Shown: piece by piece, positions 10,801 through 24,300 of the stretch
Layout of the letters: each line of letters starts with the position of its first letter
Position numbering within the stretch: the stretch's first letter is position 1
Assembly (NCBI GenBank): GCA_032207245.1
Contig: JAGEOH010000262.1
Location: 1 to 64,000 of the forward strand
Reading direction: 5' to 3'
Source: Pardosa pseudoannulata
Lineage: Eukaryota > Arthropoda > Arachnida > Araneae > Lycosidae
Length of the DNA: 64,000 bases
Notes under the pieces: generated by a model
What the model was told of the DNA's origin: nothing
Database searches by the model: none
What the model saw: the letters and a program-made list of their open reading frames with translations, nothing else
Program-made: the position numbers and the translations under genes

Positions 10801-13800
10801 CGCAGCGGAGCGTAATAGCGGCTGGAATATTGCAGTGCTACGCAGCGGAGCGTAATAGCGGCTGGAATATTGCAGTGCTACGCAGCGGAGCGTAATAGCG
10901 GGCTGGAATAGTGCAGTGCTACGCAGCGGAGCGTAATAGCGGGCCGGAATATTGCAGTGCTACGCAGCGGAGCGTAATAGCGGCTGGAATATTGCAGTGC
11001 TACGCAGCGGAGCGTAATAGCGGCTGGAATATTGCAGTGCTACGCAGCGGAGCGTAATAGCGGCTGGAATATTGCAGTGCTACGCAGCGGAGCGTAATAG
11101 CGGCTGGAATATTGCAGTGCTACGCAGCGGAGCGTAATAGCGGCTGGAATATTGCAGTGCTACGCAGCGGAGCGTAATAGCGGCTGGAATATTGCAGTGC
11201 TACGCAGCGGAGCGTAATAGCGGCTGGAATATTGCAGTGCTACGCAGCGGAGCGTAATAGCGGCTGGAATATTGCAGTGCTACGCAGCGGAGCGTAATAG
11301 CGGCTGCTGGAATATTGCAGTGCTACGCAGCGGAGCCGTAATAGCGGCTGGAATATTTGCAGTGCTACGCAGCGGAGCCGTAATAGCGGCCGGAATATTG
11401 CAGTGCTACGCAGCGGAGCGTAATAGCGGCTGGAATATTGCAGTGCTACGCAGCGGAGCGTAATAGCGGCTGGAATATTGCAGTGCTACGCAGCGGAGCG
11501 TAATAGCGGCTGGAATATTGCAGTGCTACGCAGCGGAGCGTAATAGCGGCTGCTGGAATATTGTGCAGTGCTACGCAGCGGAGCGTAATAGCGGGCTGGA
11601 ATATTGCAGTGCTACGCAGCGGAGCGTAATAGCGGGCTGGAATATTGCAGTGCTACGCAGCGGAGCCTAATAGCGGCTGGAATATTGCAGTGCTACGCAG
11701 CGGAGCCTAATAGCGGCTGGAATAGTGCAGTGCTACGCAGCGGAGCCGTAATAGCGGCTGGAATAGTGCAGTGCTACGCAGCGGAGCCGTAATAGCGGCT
11801 GGAATATTGCAGTGCTACGCAGCGGAGCGTAATAGCGGCTGGAATATTGCAGTGCTACGCAGCGGAGCGTAATAGCGGCTGGAATATTGCAGTGCTACGC
11901 AGCGGAGCGTAATAGCGGCTGGAATATTGCAGTGCTACGCAGCGGAGCGTAATAGCGGCTGCTGGAATAGTGCAGTGCTACGCAGCGGAGCGTAATAGCG
12001 GGCTGGAATATTGCAGTGCTACGCAGCGGAGCGTAATAGCGGCTGCTGGAATAGTGCAGTGCTACGCAGCGGAGCCGTAATAGCTGCTGGAATATTGCAG
12101 TGCTACGCAGCGGAGCGTAATAGCGGCTGGAATATTGCAGTGCTACGCAGCGGAGCGTAATAGCGGCTGGAATATTGCAGTGCTACGCAGCGGAGCGTAA
12201 TAGCGGCTGGAATATTGCAGTGCTACGCAGCGGAGCGTAATAGCGGCTGGAATATTGCAGTGCTACGCAGCGGAGCGTAATAGCGGCTGGAATATTGCAG
12301 TGCTACGCAGCGGAGCGTAATAGCGGCTGGAATATTGCAGTGCTACGCAGCGGAGCGTAATAGCGGCTGGAATATTGCAGTGCTACGCAGCGGAGCGTAA
12401 TAGCGGCTGGAATATTGCAGTGCTACGCAGCGGAGCGTAATAGCGGCTGGAATAGTGCAGTGCTACGCAGCGGAGCGTAATAGCGGCCGGAATAGTGCAG
12501 TGCTACGCAGCGGAGCGTAATAGCGGCCGGAATATTGCAGTGCTACGCAGCGGAGCGTAATAGCGGCCGGAATATTGCAGTGCTACGCAGCGGAGCGTAA
12601 TAGCGGCCGGAATATTGCAGTGCTACGCAGCAGAGCGTAATAGCGGCCGGAATATTGCAGTGCTACGCAGCGGAGCGTAATAGCGGCTGGAATATTGCAG
12701 TGCTACGCAGCGGAGCGTAATAGCGGCTGGAATATTGCAGTGCTACGCAGCGGAGCGTAATAGCGGCTGGAATATTGCAGTGCTACGCAGCGGAGCGTAA
12801 TAGCGGCTGGAATATTGCAGTGCTACGCAGCGGAGCGTAATAGCGGCTGGAATATTGCAGTGCTACGCAGCGGAGCGTAATAGCGGCTGGAATATTGCAG
12901 TGCTACGCAGCGGAGCCGTAATAGCGGCTGGAATATTGCAGTGCTACGCAGCGGAGCGTAATAGCGGCTGCTGGAATAGTGCAGTGCTACGCAGCGGAGC
13001 GTAATAGCGGCTGGAATATTGCAGTGCTACGCAGCGGAGCGTAATAGCGGCTGGAATAGTGCAGTGCTACGCAGCGGAGCGTAATAGCGGCTGGAATATT
13101 GCAGTGCTACGCAGCGGAGCGTAATAGCGGCTGGCATATTGCAGTGCTACGCAGCGGAGCGTAATAGCGGCTGGAATATTGCAGTGCTACGCAGCGGAGC
13201 GTAATAGCGGCTGGAATATTGCAGTGCTACGCAGCGGAGCGTAATAGCGGCTGGAATATTGCAGTGCTACGCAGCGGAGCGTAATAGCGGCTGCTGGAAT
13301 GAGATGCAGTGCTACGCAGCGGAGCGTAATAGCGGCCGGAATATTGCAGTGCTACGCAGCGGAGCGTAATAGCGGCTGGAATATTGCAGTGCTACGCAGC
13401 GGAGCGTAATAGCGGCTGGAATATTGCAGTGCTACGCAGCGGAGCGTAATAGCGGCTGGAATAGTGCAGTGCTACGCAGCGGAGCGTAATAGCGGCTGGA
13501 ATATTGCAGTGCTACGCAGCGGAGCGTAATAGCGGCTGGAATAGTGCAGTGCTACGCAGCGGAGCGTAATAGCGGCTGGAATATTGCAGTGCTACGCAGC
13601 GGAGCGTAATAGCGGCTGGAATATTGCAGTGCTACGCAGCGGAGCCGTAATAGCGGCTGCTGGAATATTGCAGTGCTACGCAGCGGAGCGTAATAGCGGC
13701 TGCTGGAATAGTGCAGTGCTACGCAGCGGAGCGTAATAGCGGCTGCTGAAATAGTGCAGTGCTAACGCAGCGGAGCGTAATAGCGGCTGGAATATTGCAG

Positions 13801-15342
13801 TGCTACGCAGCGGAGCGTAATAGCGGCTGGAATAGTGCAGTGCTACGCGGCAGAGCCGTAATAGCGGCTGGAATATTGCAGTGCTACGCGGCAGAGCCTA
13901 ATAGCGGCTGGAATATTGCAGTGCTACGCAGCGGAGCCTAATAGCGGCTGGAATAGTGCAGTGCTACGCAGCGGAGCCTAATAGCGGGCTGGAATATTGC
14001 AGTGCAGTGCTACGCAGCGGAGCCGTAATAGCGGCTGGAATATTGCAGTGCTACGCAGCGGAGCGTAATAGCGGCTGGAATATTGCAGTGCTACGCAGCG
14101 GAGCCGTAATAGCGCTGCTGGAATAGTGCAGTGCTACGCAGCGGAGCGTAATAGCGGCTGGAATATTGCAGTGCTACGCAGCGGAGCGTAATAGCGGCTG
14201 CTGGAATAGTGCAGTGCTACGCAGCGGAGCGTAATAGCGGCTGGAATATTGCAGTGCTACGCAGCGGAGCGTAATAGCGGCTGGAATAGTGCAGTGCTAC
14301 GCAGCGGAGCGTAATAGCGGCTGGAATATTGCAGTGCTACGCAGCGGAGCCTAATAGCGGCGGCTGGAATATTGCAGTGCTACGCAGCGGAGCCTAATAG
14401 CGGCTGGAATATTGCAGTGCTACGCAGCGGAGCGTAATAGCGGCTGCTGGAATAGTGCAGTGCTACGCAGCGGAGCGTAATAGCGGGCTGGAATAGTGCA
14501 GTGCTACGCAGCGGAGCGTAATAGCGGCTGGAATAGTGCAGTGCTACGCAGCGGAGCGTAATAGCGGCGGGCGGCTGCTGAATATTGCAGTGCTAACGCA
14601 GCGGAGCGTAATAGCGGCTGGAATATTGCAGTGCTACGCAGCGGAGCGTAATAGCGGCTGGAATATTGCAGTGCTACGCAGCGGAGCGTAATAGCGGCTG
14701 GAATATTGCAGTGCTACGCAGCGGAGCGTAATAGCGGCTGGAATAGTGCAGTGCTACGCAGCGGAGCGTAATAGCGGCTGGAATATTGCAGTGCTACGCA
14801 GCGGAGCGTAATAGCGGCTGGAATATTGCAGTGCTACGCAGCGGAGCGTAATAGCGGCTGGAATAGTGCAGTGCTACGCAGCGGAGCCTAATAGCGGCTG
14901 GAATATTGCAGTGCTACGCAGCGGAGCGTAATAGCGGCTGGAATATTGCAGTGCTACGCAGCGGAGCGTAATAGCGGCTGCTGGAATATTGCAGTGCTAC
15001 GCAGCGGCGCGTAATAGCGGCTGGAATATTGCAGTGCTACGCAGCGGAGCGTAATAGCGGCTGGAATATTGCAGTGCTACGCAGCGGAGCGTAATAGCGG
15101 CTGGAATAGTGCAGTGCTACGCAGCGGAGCGTAATAGCGGCTGGAATATTGCAGTGCTACGCAGCGGAGCGTAATAGCGGCTGGAATATTGCAGTGCTAC
15201 GCAGCGGAGCGTAATAGCGGCTGGAATAGTGCAGTGCTACGCAGCGGAGCGTAATAGCGGCTGGAATAGTGCAGTGCTACGCAGCGGAGCGTAATAGCGG
15301 CTGGAATAGTGCAGTGCTACGCAGCGGAGCGTAATAGCGGCC
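7816..15342. repeat. SatB zone 5: 40-bp units with sporadic 43-bp GCTGCT units
   Basis: Mostly 40-bp GGAATATTGCAGTGCTACGC units with GCGTAA. Single 43-bp units containing GGCTGCTGG appear at intervals. AATAGTGCAG becomes more common to the right. Small runs of a CGCAGCAGAGCG subfamily occur at ~8,600-8,705 (with GCGGGCGG) and ~9,245-9,345. The CGCGGCAGAGCC variant appears at ~13,847 and ~13,887. Private irregularities include AATGAGATGCAG near 13,308 and CGGGCGGCTGCTGAATATT near 14,567. Confidence 0.93.
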
Positions 15343-18300
15343 GGAGTAGGGCAATGCTACGCAGCGGAGCGTAATAGCGGCCGGAGTAGGGCAATGCTAC
15401 GCAGCGGAGCGTAATAGCGGCCGGAGTAGGGCAATGCTACGCAGCGGAGCGTAATAGCGGCCGGAATATTGCAGTGCTACGCAGCGGAGCCTAATAGCGG
15501 CCGGAATAGTGCAGTGCTACGCAGCGGAGCGTAATAGCGGCTGGAATATTGCAGTGCTACGCAGCGGAGCGTAATAGCGGCCGGAATATTGCAGTGCTAC
15601 GCAGCGGAGCGTAATAGCGGCTGGAATATTGCAGTGCTACGCAGCGGAGCGTAATAGCGGCTGGAATAGTGCAGTGCTACGCAGCGGAGCGTAATAGCGG
15701 GCTGGAATATTGCAGTGCTACGCAGCGGAGCGTAATAGCGGCTGGAATAGTGCAGTGCTACGCAGCGGAGCGTAATAGCGGCTGCTGGAATAGTGCAGTG
15801 CTACGCAGCGGAGCGTAATAGCGGCTGGAATATTGCAGTGCTACGCAGCGGAGCGTAATAGCGGCTGGAATATTGCAGTGCTACGCAGCGGAGCGTAATA
15901 GCGGCTGGAATATTGCAGTGCTACGCAGCGGAGCGTAATAGCGGCTGGAATATTGCAGTGCTACGCAGCGGAGCGTAATAGCGGCCGGAATATTGCAGTG
16001 CTACGCAGCGGAGCGTAATAGCGGCTGGAATATTGCAGTGCTACGCAGCGGAGCGTAATAGCGGCTGGCATATTGCTGCTACGCGCGGAATATTTATTGC
16101 AGTGCTACGCAGCGGAGCGTAATAGCGGCCGGAATATTGCAGTGCTACGCAGCGGAGCGTAATAGCGGCTGGAATATTGCAGTGCTACGCAGCGGAGCCT
16201 AATAGCGGGCTGGAATATTGCAGTGCTACGCAGCGGAGCGTAATAGCGGCTGGAGTAGGGCAATGCTACGCAGCGGAGCGTAATAGCGGCTGGAATATTG
16301 CAGTGCTACGCAGCGGAGCGTAATAGCGGCTGGAATAGTGCAGTGCTACGCAGCGGAGCGTAATAGCGGCCGGAGTAGGGCAATGCTACGCAGCGGAGCG
16401 TAATAGCGGCTGGAATATTGCAGTGCTACGCAGCGGAGCGTAATAGCGGCTGGAATATTGCAGTGCTACGCAGCGGAGCGTAATAGCGGCTGGAATATTG
16501 CAGTGCTACGCAGCGGAGCGTAATAGCGGCTGGAATATTGCAGTGCTACGCAGCGGAGCGTAATAGCGGCTGGAATATTGCAGTGCTACGCAGCGGAGCG
16601 TAATAGCGGCTGGAATATTGCAGTGCTACGCAGCGGAGCGTAATAGCGGCTGGAATAGTGCAGTGCTACGCAGCGGAGCGTAATAGCGGCTGGAATAGTG
16701 CAGTGCTACGCAGCGGAGCCGTAATAGCGGCTGGAATATTGCAGTGCTACGCAGCGGAGCGTAATAGCGGCTGGAATAGTGCAGTGCTACGCAGCGGAGC
16801 GTAATAGCGGCTGGAATATTGCAGTGCTACGCAGCGGAGCGTAATAGCGGCTGGAATATTGCAGTGCTACGCAGCGGAGCGTAATAGCGGCTGGAATATT
16901 GCAGTGCTACGCAGCGGAGCGTAATAGCGGCTGGAATATTGCAGTGCTACGCAGCGGAGCCTAATAGCGGCTGGAATATGCAGTGCTACGCAGCGGAGCC
17001 GTAATAGCGGCTGGAATATTGCAGTGCTACGCAGCAGAGCGTAATAGCGGCTGCTGGAATATTGCAGTGCTACGCAGCGGAGCGTAATAGCGCTGCTGGA
17101 ATATTGCAGTGCTACGCAGCCGAGCGTAATAGCGGCTGGAATATTGCAGTGCTACGCAGCGGAGCGTAATAGCGGCTGGAATAGTGCAGTGCTACGCAGC
17201 GGAGCCGTAATAGCGGCCGGAATAGTGCAGTGCTACGCAGCGGAGCGTAATAGCGGCCGGAATATTGCAGTGCTACGCAGCCGAGCGTAATAGCGGCCGG
17301 AATATTGCAGTGCTACGCAGCAGAGCGTAATAGCGGGCGGAATATTGCAGTGCTACGCAGCAGAGCGTAATAGCGGGCGGAATATTGCAGTGCTACGCAG
17401 CAGAGCGTAATAGCGGGCGGAATATTGCAGTGCTACGCAGCAGAGCGTAATAGCGGGCGGAATATTGCAGTGCTACGCAGCAGAGCCTAATAGCGGGCGG
17501 AATATTGCAGTGCTACGCAGCAGAGCGTAATAGCGGGCGGAATATTGCAGTGCTACGCAGCAGAGCGTAATAGCGGGCGGAATATTGCAGTGCTACGCAG
17601 CGGAGCGTAATAGCGGCTGGAATATTGCAGTGCTACGCAGCGGAGCGTAATAGCGGCTGGAATATTGCAGTGCTACGCAGCGGAGCGTAATAGCGGCTGC
17701 TGGAATATTGCAGTGCTACGCAGCGGAGCGTAATAGCGGCTGGAATAGTGCAGTGCTACGCAGCGGAGCGTAATAGCGGCTGCTGGAATATTGCAGTGCT
17801 ACGCGGCAGAGCGTAATAGCGGCTGGAATAGTGCAGTGCTACGCAGCGGAGCGTAATAGCGGCTGGAATATTGCAGTGCTACGCAGCGGAGCGTAATAGC
17901 GGCTGGAATATTGCAGTGCTACGCAGCGGAGCGTAATAGCGGCTGGAATATTGCAGTGCTACGCAGCAGAGCGTAATAGCGGGCGGAATATTGCAGTGCT
18001 ACGCAGCAGAGCGTAATAGCGGGCGGAATAGTGCAGTGCTACGCAGCGGAGCGTAATAGCGGCTGGAATATTGCAGTGCTACGCAGCGGAGCGTAATAGC
18101 GGCTGGAATATTGCAGTGCTACGCAGCGGAGCGTAATAGCGGCTGGAATATTGCAGTGCTACGCAGCGGAGCGTAATAGCGGCTGGCATATTGCAGTGCT
18201 ACGCAGCGGAGCGTAATAGCGGCTGGAATATTGCAGTGCTACGCAGCGGAGCGTAATAGCGGCTGGAATATTGCAGTGCTACGCAGCGGAGCGTAATAGC

Positions 18301-21300
18301 GGCTGCTGGAATAGTGCAGTGCTACGCAGCGGAGCGTAATAGCGGCCGGAGTAGGGCAATGCTACGCAGCGGAGCGTAATAGCGGCTGGAATATTGCAGT
18401 GCTACGCAGCGGAGCGTAATAGCGGCTGGAATATTGCAGTGCTACGCAGCGGAGCGTAATAGCGGCTGGAATATTGCAGTGCTACGCAGCGGAGCGTAAT
18501 AGCGGCTGGAATAGTGCAGTGCTACGCAGCGGAGCGTAATAGCGGCTGGAATATTGCAGTGCTACGCAGCGGAGCGTAATAGCGGCCGGAATAATGCAGT
18601 GCTACGCAGCGGAGCGTAATAGCGGCTGGAATAGTGCAGTGCTACGCAGCGGAGCGTAATAGCGGCTGGAATATTGCAGTGCTACGCAGCGGAGCGTAAT
18701 AGCGGCTGGAATAGTGCAGTGCTACGCAGCGGAGCGTAATAGCGGCTGGAATATTGCAGTGCTACGCAGCGGAGCGTAATAGCGGCTGGAATATTGCAGT
18801 GCTACGCAGCGGAGCGTAATAGCGGCTGGAATGTTGCAGTGCTACGCAGCGGAGCGTAATAGCGGCTGGGATATTGCAGTGCTACGCAGCGGAGCGTAAT
18901 AGCGGCTGCTGGAATAGTGCAGTGCTAACGCAGCGGAGCGTAATAGCGGCTGGAATATTGCAGTGCTACGCAGCGGAGCGTAATAGCGGCTGGAATAGTG
19001 CAGTGCTACGCAGCGGAGCGTAATAGCGGCTGGAATAGTGCAGTGCTACGCAGCGGAGCGTAATAGCGGCTGGAATATTGCAGTGCTACGCAGCGGAGCG
19101 TAATAGCGGCTGGAATATTGCAGTGCTACGCAGCGGAGCGTAATAGCGGCCGGAGTAGGGCAATGCTACGCAGCGGAGCGTAATAGCGGCGGCTGGAATA
19201 TTGCAGTGCTACGCAGCGGAGCGTAATAGCGGCTGGAATAGTGCAGTGCTACGCAGCGGAGCCGTAATAGCGGCTGGAATAGTGCAGTGCTACGCAGCGG
19301 AGCGTAATAGCGGCTGCTGGAATATTGTGCAGTGCTACGCAGCGGAGCGTAATAGCGGGCTGGAATAGTGCAGTGCTACGCAGCGGAGCGTAATAGCGGC
19401 TGGAATATTGCAGTGCTACGCAGCGGAGCGTAATAGCGGCTGGAATATTGCAGTGCTACGCAGCGGAGCGTAATAGCGGCCGGAATATTGCAGTGCTACG
19501 CAGCGGAGCCTAATAGCGGCCGGAATATTGCAGTGCTACGCAGCGGAGCGTAATAGCGGCTGCTGGAATAGTGCAGTGCTACGCAGCGGAGCGTAATAGC
19601 GGCTGCTGGAATATTGCAGTGCTACGCAGCGGAGCGTAATAGCGGGCTGGAATATTGCAGTGCTACGCAGCGGAGCCTAATAGCGGCCGGAATATTGCAG
19701 TGCTACGCAGCCGAGCGTAATAGCGGCCGGAATATTGCAGTGCTACGCAGCCGAGCGTAATAGCGGCCGGAATATTGCAGTGCTACGCAGCGGAGCCTAA
19801 TAGCGGCTGGAATATTGCAGTGCTACGCAGCGGAGCGTAATAGCGGCTGGAATAGTGCAGTGCTACGCAGCGGAGCGTAATAGCGGCTGGAATATTGCAG
19901 TGCTACGCAGCGGAGCGTAATAGCGGCTGGAATAGTGCAGTGCTACGCAGCGGAGCCTAATAGCGGCCGGAATAGTGCAGTGCTACGCAGCGGAGCCTAA
20001 TAGCGGCCGGAATATTGCAGTGCTACGCAGCGGAGCGTAATAGCGGCCGGAATATTGCAGTGCTACGCAGCCGAGCGTAATAGCGGCCGGAATATTGCAG
20101 TGCTACGCAGCGGAGCGTAATAGCGGCTGCTGGAATAGTGCAGTGCTACGCAGCGGAGCGTAATAGCGGCTGGAATATTGCAGTGCTACGCAGCGGAGCG
20201 TAATAGCGCGCTGGAATAGTGCAGTGCTACGCAGCGGAGCGTAATAGCGGCTGGAATATTGCAGTGCTACGCAGCGGAGCGTAATAGCGGCCGGAGTAGG
20301 GCAATGCTACGCAGCGGAGCGTAATAGCGGCCGGAGTAGGGCAATGCTACGCAGCGGAGCGTAATAGCGGGCTGGAATAGTGCAGTGCTACGCAGCGGAG
20401 CGTAATAGCGGCTGGAATAGTGCAGTGCTACGCAGCGGAGCGTAATAGCGGCTGGAATATTGCAGTGCTACGCAGCGGAGCGTAATAGCGGCTGGAATAT
20501 TGCAGTGCTACGCAGCGGAGCGTACTAGCGGCTGGAATAGTGCAGTGCTACGCAGCGGAGCGTAATAGCGGCTGGAATATTGCAGTGCTACGCAGCGGAG
20601 CGTAATAGCGGCTGGAATATTGCAGTGCTACGCAGCGGAGCGTAATAGCGGCTGGAATATTGCAGTGCTACGCAGCGGAGCGTAATAGCGGCTGGAATAT
20701 TGCAGTGCTACGCAGCGGAGCGTAATAGCGGCTGCTGGAATAGTGCAGCGCTACGCAGCGGAGCGTAATAGCGGCTGGCATATTGCAGTGCTACGCAGCA
20801 GAGCGTAATAGCGGGCGGAATATTGCAGTGCTACGCAGCAGAGCGTAATAGCGGCTGGAATAGTGCAGTGCTACGCAGCGGAGCCGTAATAGCGGGCTGG
20901 AATAGTGCAGTGCTACGCAGCGGAGCGTAATAGCGGCCGGAATAGTGCAGTGCTACGCAGCGGAGCGTAATAGCGGCCGGAATATTGCAGTGCTACGCAG
21001 CGGAGCGTAATAGCGGCTGGAATAGTGCAGTGCTACGCAGCGGAGCGTAATAGCGGCTGCTGGAATAGTGCAGTGCTAACGCAGCAGAGCGTAATAGCGG
21101 GCGGAATAGTGCAGTGCTACGCAGCAGAGCGTAATAGCGGCCGGAATATTGCAGTGCTACGCAGCCGAGCGTAATAGCGGCCGGAATATTGCAGTGCTAC
21201 GCAGCAGAGCGTAATAGCGGCCGGAATATTGCAGTGCTACGCAGCAGAGCCTAATAGCGGGCGGAATATTGCAGTGCTACGCAGCGGAGCGTAATAGCGG

Positions 21301-24300
21301 CTGGAATAGTGCAGTGCTACGCAGCGGAGCCGTAATAGCGGCCGGAATATTGCAGTGCTACGCAGCCGAGCGTAATAGCGGCCGGAGTAGGGCAATGCTA
21401 CGCAGCGGAGCGTAATAGCGGCCGGAGTAGGGCAATGCTACGCAGCGGAGCGTAATAGCGGCCGGAGTAGGGCAATGCTACGCAGCGGAGCGTAATAGCG
21501 GGCTGGAATAGTGCAGTGCTACGCAGCGGAGCCGTAATAGCGGCTGGAATATTGCAGTGCTACGCAGCGGAGCGTAATAGCGGCTGGAATAGTGCAGTGC
21601 TACGCAGCGGAGCGTAATAGCGGCTGCTGGAATAGTGCAGTGCTACGCAGCGGAGCGTAATAGCGGCTGGAATAGTGCAGTGCTACGCAGCGGAGCGTAA
21701 TAGCGGCTGGAATAGTGCAGTGCTACGCAGCGGAGCCGTAATAGCGGCTGGAATATTGCAGTGCTACGCAGCGGAGCGTAATAGCGGCTGGAATAGTGCA
21801 GTGCTACGCAGCGGAGCGTAATAGCGGCTGGAATATTGCAGTGCTACGCAGCGGAGCGTAATAGCGGCTGGAATATTGCAGTGCTACGCAGCGGAGCGTA
21901 ATAGCGGCTGGAATATTGCAGTGCTACGCAGCGGAGCGTAATAGCGGCCGGAGTAGTGCAATGCTACGCAGCGGAGCGTAATAGCGGCTGCTGAAATAGT
22001 TGCAATGCTACGCAGCGGAGCGTAATAGCGGCCGGAGTAGGGCAATGCTACGCAGCGGAGCGTAATAGCGGCCGGAGTAGGGCAATGCTACGCAGCGGAG
22101 CGTAATAGCGGCTGGAATAGTGCAGTGCTACGCAGCGGAGCGTAATAGCGGGCTGGAATATTGCAGTGCTACGCAGCGGAGCGTAATAGCGGCTGCTGGA
22201 ATATTGCAGTGCTACGCAGCGGAGCCGTAATAGCGGCTGGAATAGTGCAGTGCTACGCAGCGGAGCGTAATAGCGGCTGGAATAGTGCAGTGCTACGCAG
22301 CGGAGCGTAATAGCGGCTGGAATAGTGCAGTGCTACGCAGCGGAGCCGTAATAGCGGCTGGAATAGTGCAGTGCTACGCAGCGGAGCGTAATAGCGGCTG
22401 GAATAGTGCAGTGCTACGCAGCGGAGCGTAATAGCGGCTGGAATATTGCAGTGCTACGCAGCGGAGCGTAATAGCGGCCGGAGTAGGGCAATGCTACGCA
22501 GCGGAGCGTAATAGCGGCTGGAATATTGCAGTGCTACGCAGCGGAGCGTAATAGCGGCTGGAATAGTGCAGTGCTACGCGGCAGAGCCTAATAGCGGTTA
22601 GAATATTGCAGTGCTACGCAGCGGAGCCGTAATAGCGGCTGGAATATTGCAGTGCTACGCAGCGGAGCGTAATAGCGGCTGGAATATTGCAGTGCTACGC
22701 AGCGGAGCGTAATAGCGGCTGGAATATTGCAGTGCTACGCAGCGGAGCGTAATAGCGGCTGGAATAGGGCAATGCTACGCAGCGGAGCGTAATAGCGGCC
22801 GGAGTAGGGCAATGCTACGCAGCGGAGCGTAATAGCGGCTGGAATAGTGCAGTGCTACGCAGCGGAGCGTAATAGCGGCTGGAATATTGCAGTGCTACGC
22901 AGCGGAGCGTAATAGCGGCTGGAATAGTGCAGTGCTACGCAGCGGAGCCGTAATAGCGGGCTGGAATAGTGCAGTGCTACGCAGCGGAGCGTAATAGCGG
23001 CTGCTGGAATATTGCAGTGCTACGCAGCGGAGCGTAATAGCGGCTGGAATATTGCAGTGCTACGCAGCGGAGCGTAATAGCGGCTGGAATATTGCAGTGC
23101 TACGCAGCGGAGCGTAATAGCGGCTGGAATATTGCAGTGCTACGCAGCGGAGCGTAATAGCGGCTGGAATATTGCAGTGCTACGCAGCGGAGCGTAATAG
23201 CGGCTGGAATAGTGCAGTGCTACGCAGCGGAGCGTAATAGCGGCTGGAATATTGCAGTGCTACGCAGCGGAGCGTAATAGCGGCTGCTGGAATATTGCAG
23301 TGCTACGCAGCGGAGCGTAATAGCGGCTGGTATAGTGCAGTGCTACGCAGCGGAGCGTAATAGCGGCTGGAATAGTGCAGTGCTACGCAGCGGAGCGTAA
23401 TAGCGGGCTGGAATAGTGCAATGCTACGCAGCGGAGCGTAATAGCGGCCGGAGTATTGCAGTGCTACGCAGCGGAGCGTAATAGCGGCCGGAATATTGCA
23501 GTGCTACGCAGCGGAGCGTAATAGCGGCCGGAGTAGAGCAATGCTACGCAGCGGAGCGTAATAGCGGCCGGAGTAGAGCAATGCTACGCAGCGGAGCGTA
23601 ATAGCGGCCGGAGTAGGGCAATGCTACGCAGCGGAGCGTAATAGCGGCCGGAGTAGGGCAATGCTACGCAGCGGAGCGTAATAGCGGCGGCTGGAATATT
23701 GCAGTGCTACGCAGCGGAGCGTAATAGCGGCTGGAATATTGCAGTGCTACGCAGCGGAGCGTAATAGCGGCTGGAATATTGCAGTGCTACGCAGCGGAGC
23801 GTAATAGCGGGCTGGAATAGTGCAGTGCTACGCAGCGGAGCGTAATAGCGGCTGCTGGAATAGTGCAGTGCTACGCAGCGGAGCGTAATAGCGGCTGGCA
23901 TATTGCAGTGCTACGCAGCGGAGCGTAATAGCGGCTGGAATATTGCAGTGCTACGCAGCGGAGCGTAATAGCGGCCGGAGTAGGGCAATGCTACGCAGCG
24001 GAGCGTAATAGCGGCCGGAGGAGGGCAATGCTACGCAGCGGAGCGTAATAGCGGCCGGAGTAGGGCAATGCTACGCAGCGGAGCGTAATAGCGGGCTGGA
24101 ATAGTGCAGTGCTACGCAGCGGAGCGTAATAGCGGCTGGAATAGTGCAGTGCTACGCAGCGGAGCGTAATAGCGGCTGGAATATTGCAGTGCTACGCAGC
24201 GGAGCGTAATAGCGGCTGGAATATTGCAGTGCTACGCAGCGGAGCGTAATAGCGGCCGGAGTAGGGCAATGCTACGCAGCGGAGCGTAATAGCGGCCGGA

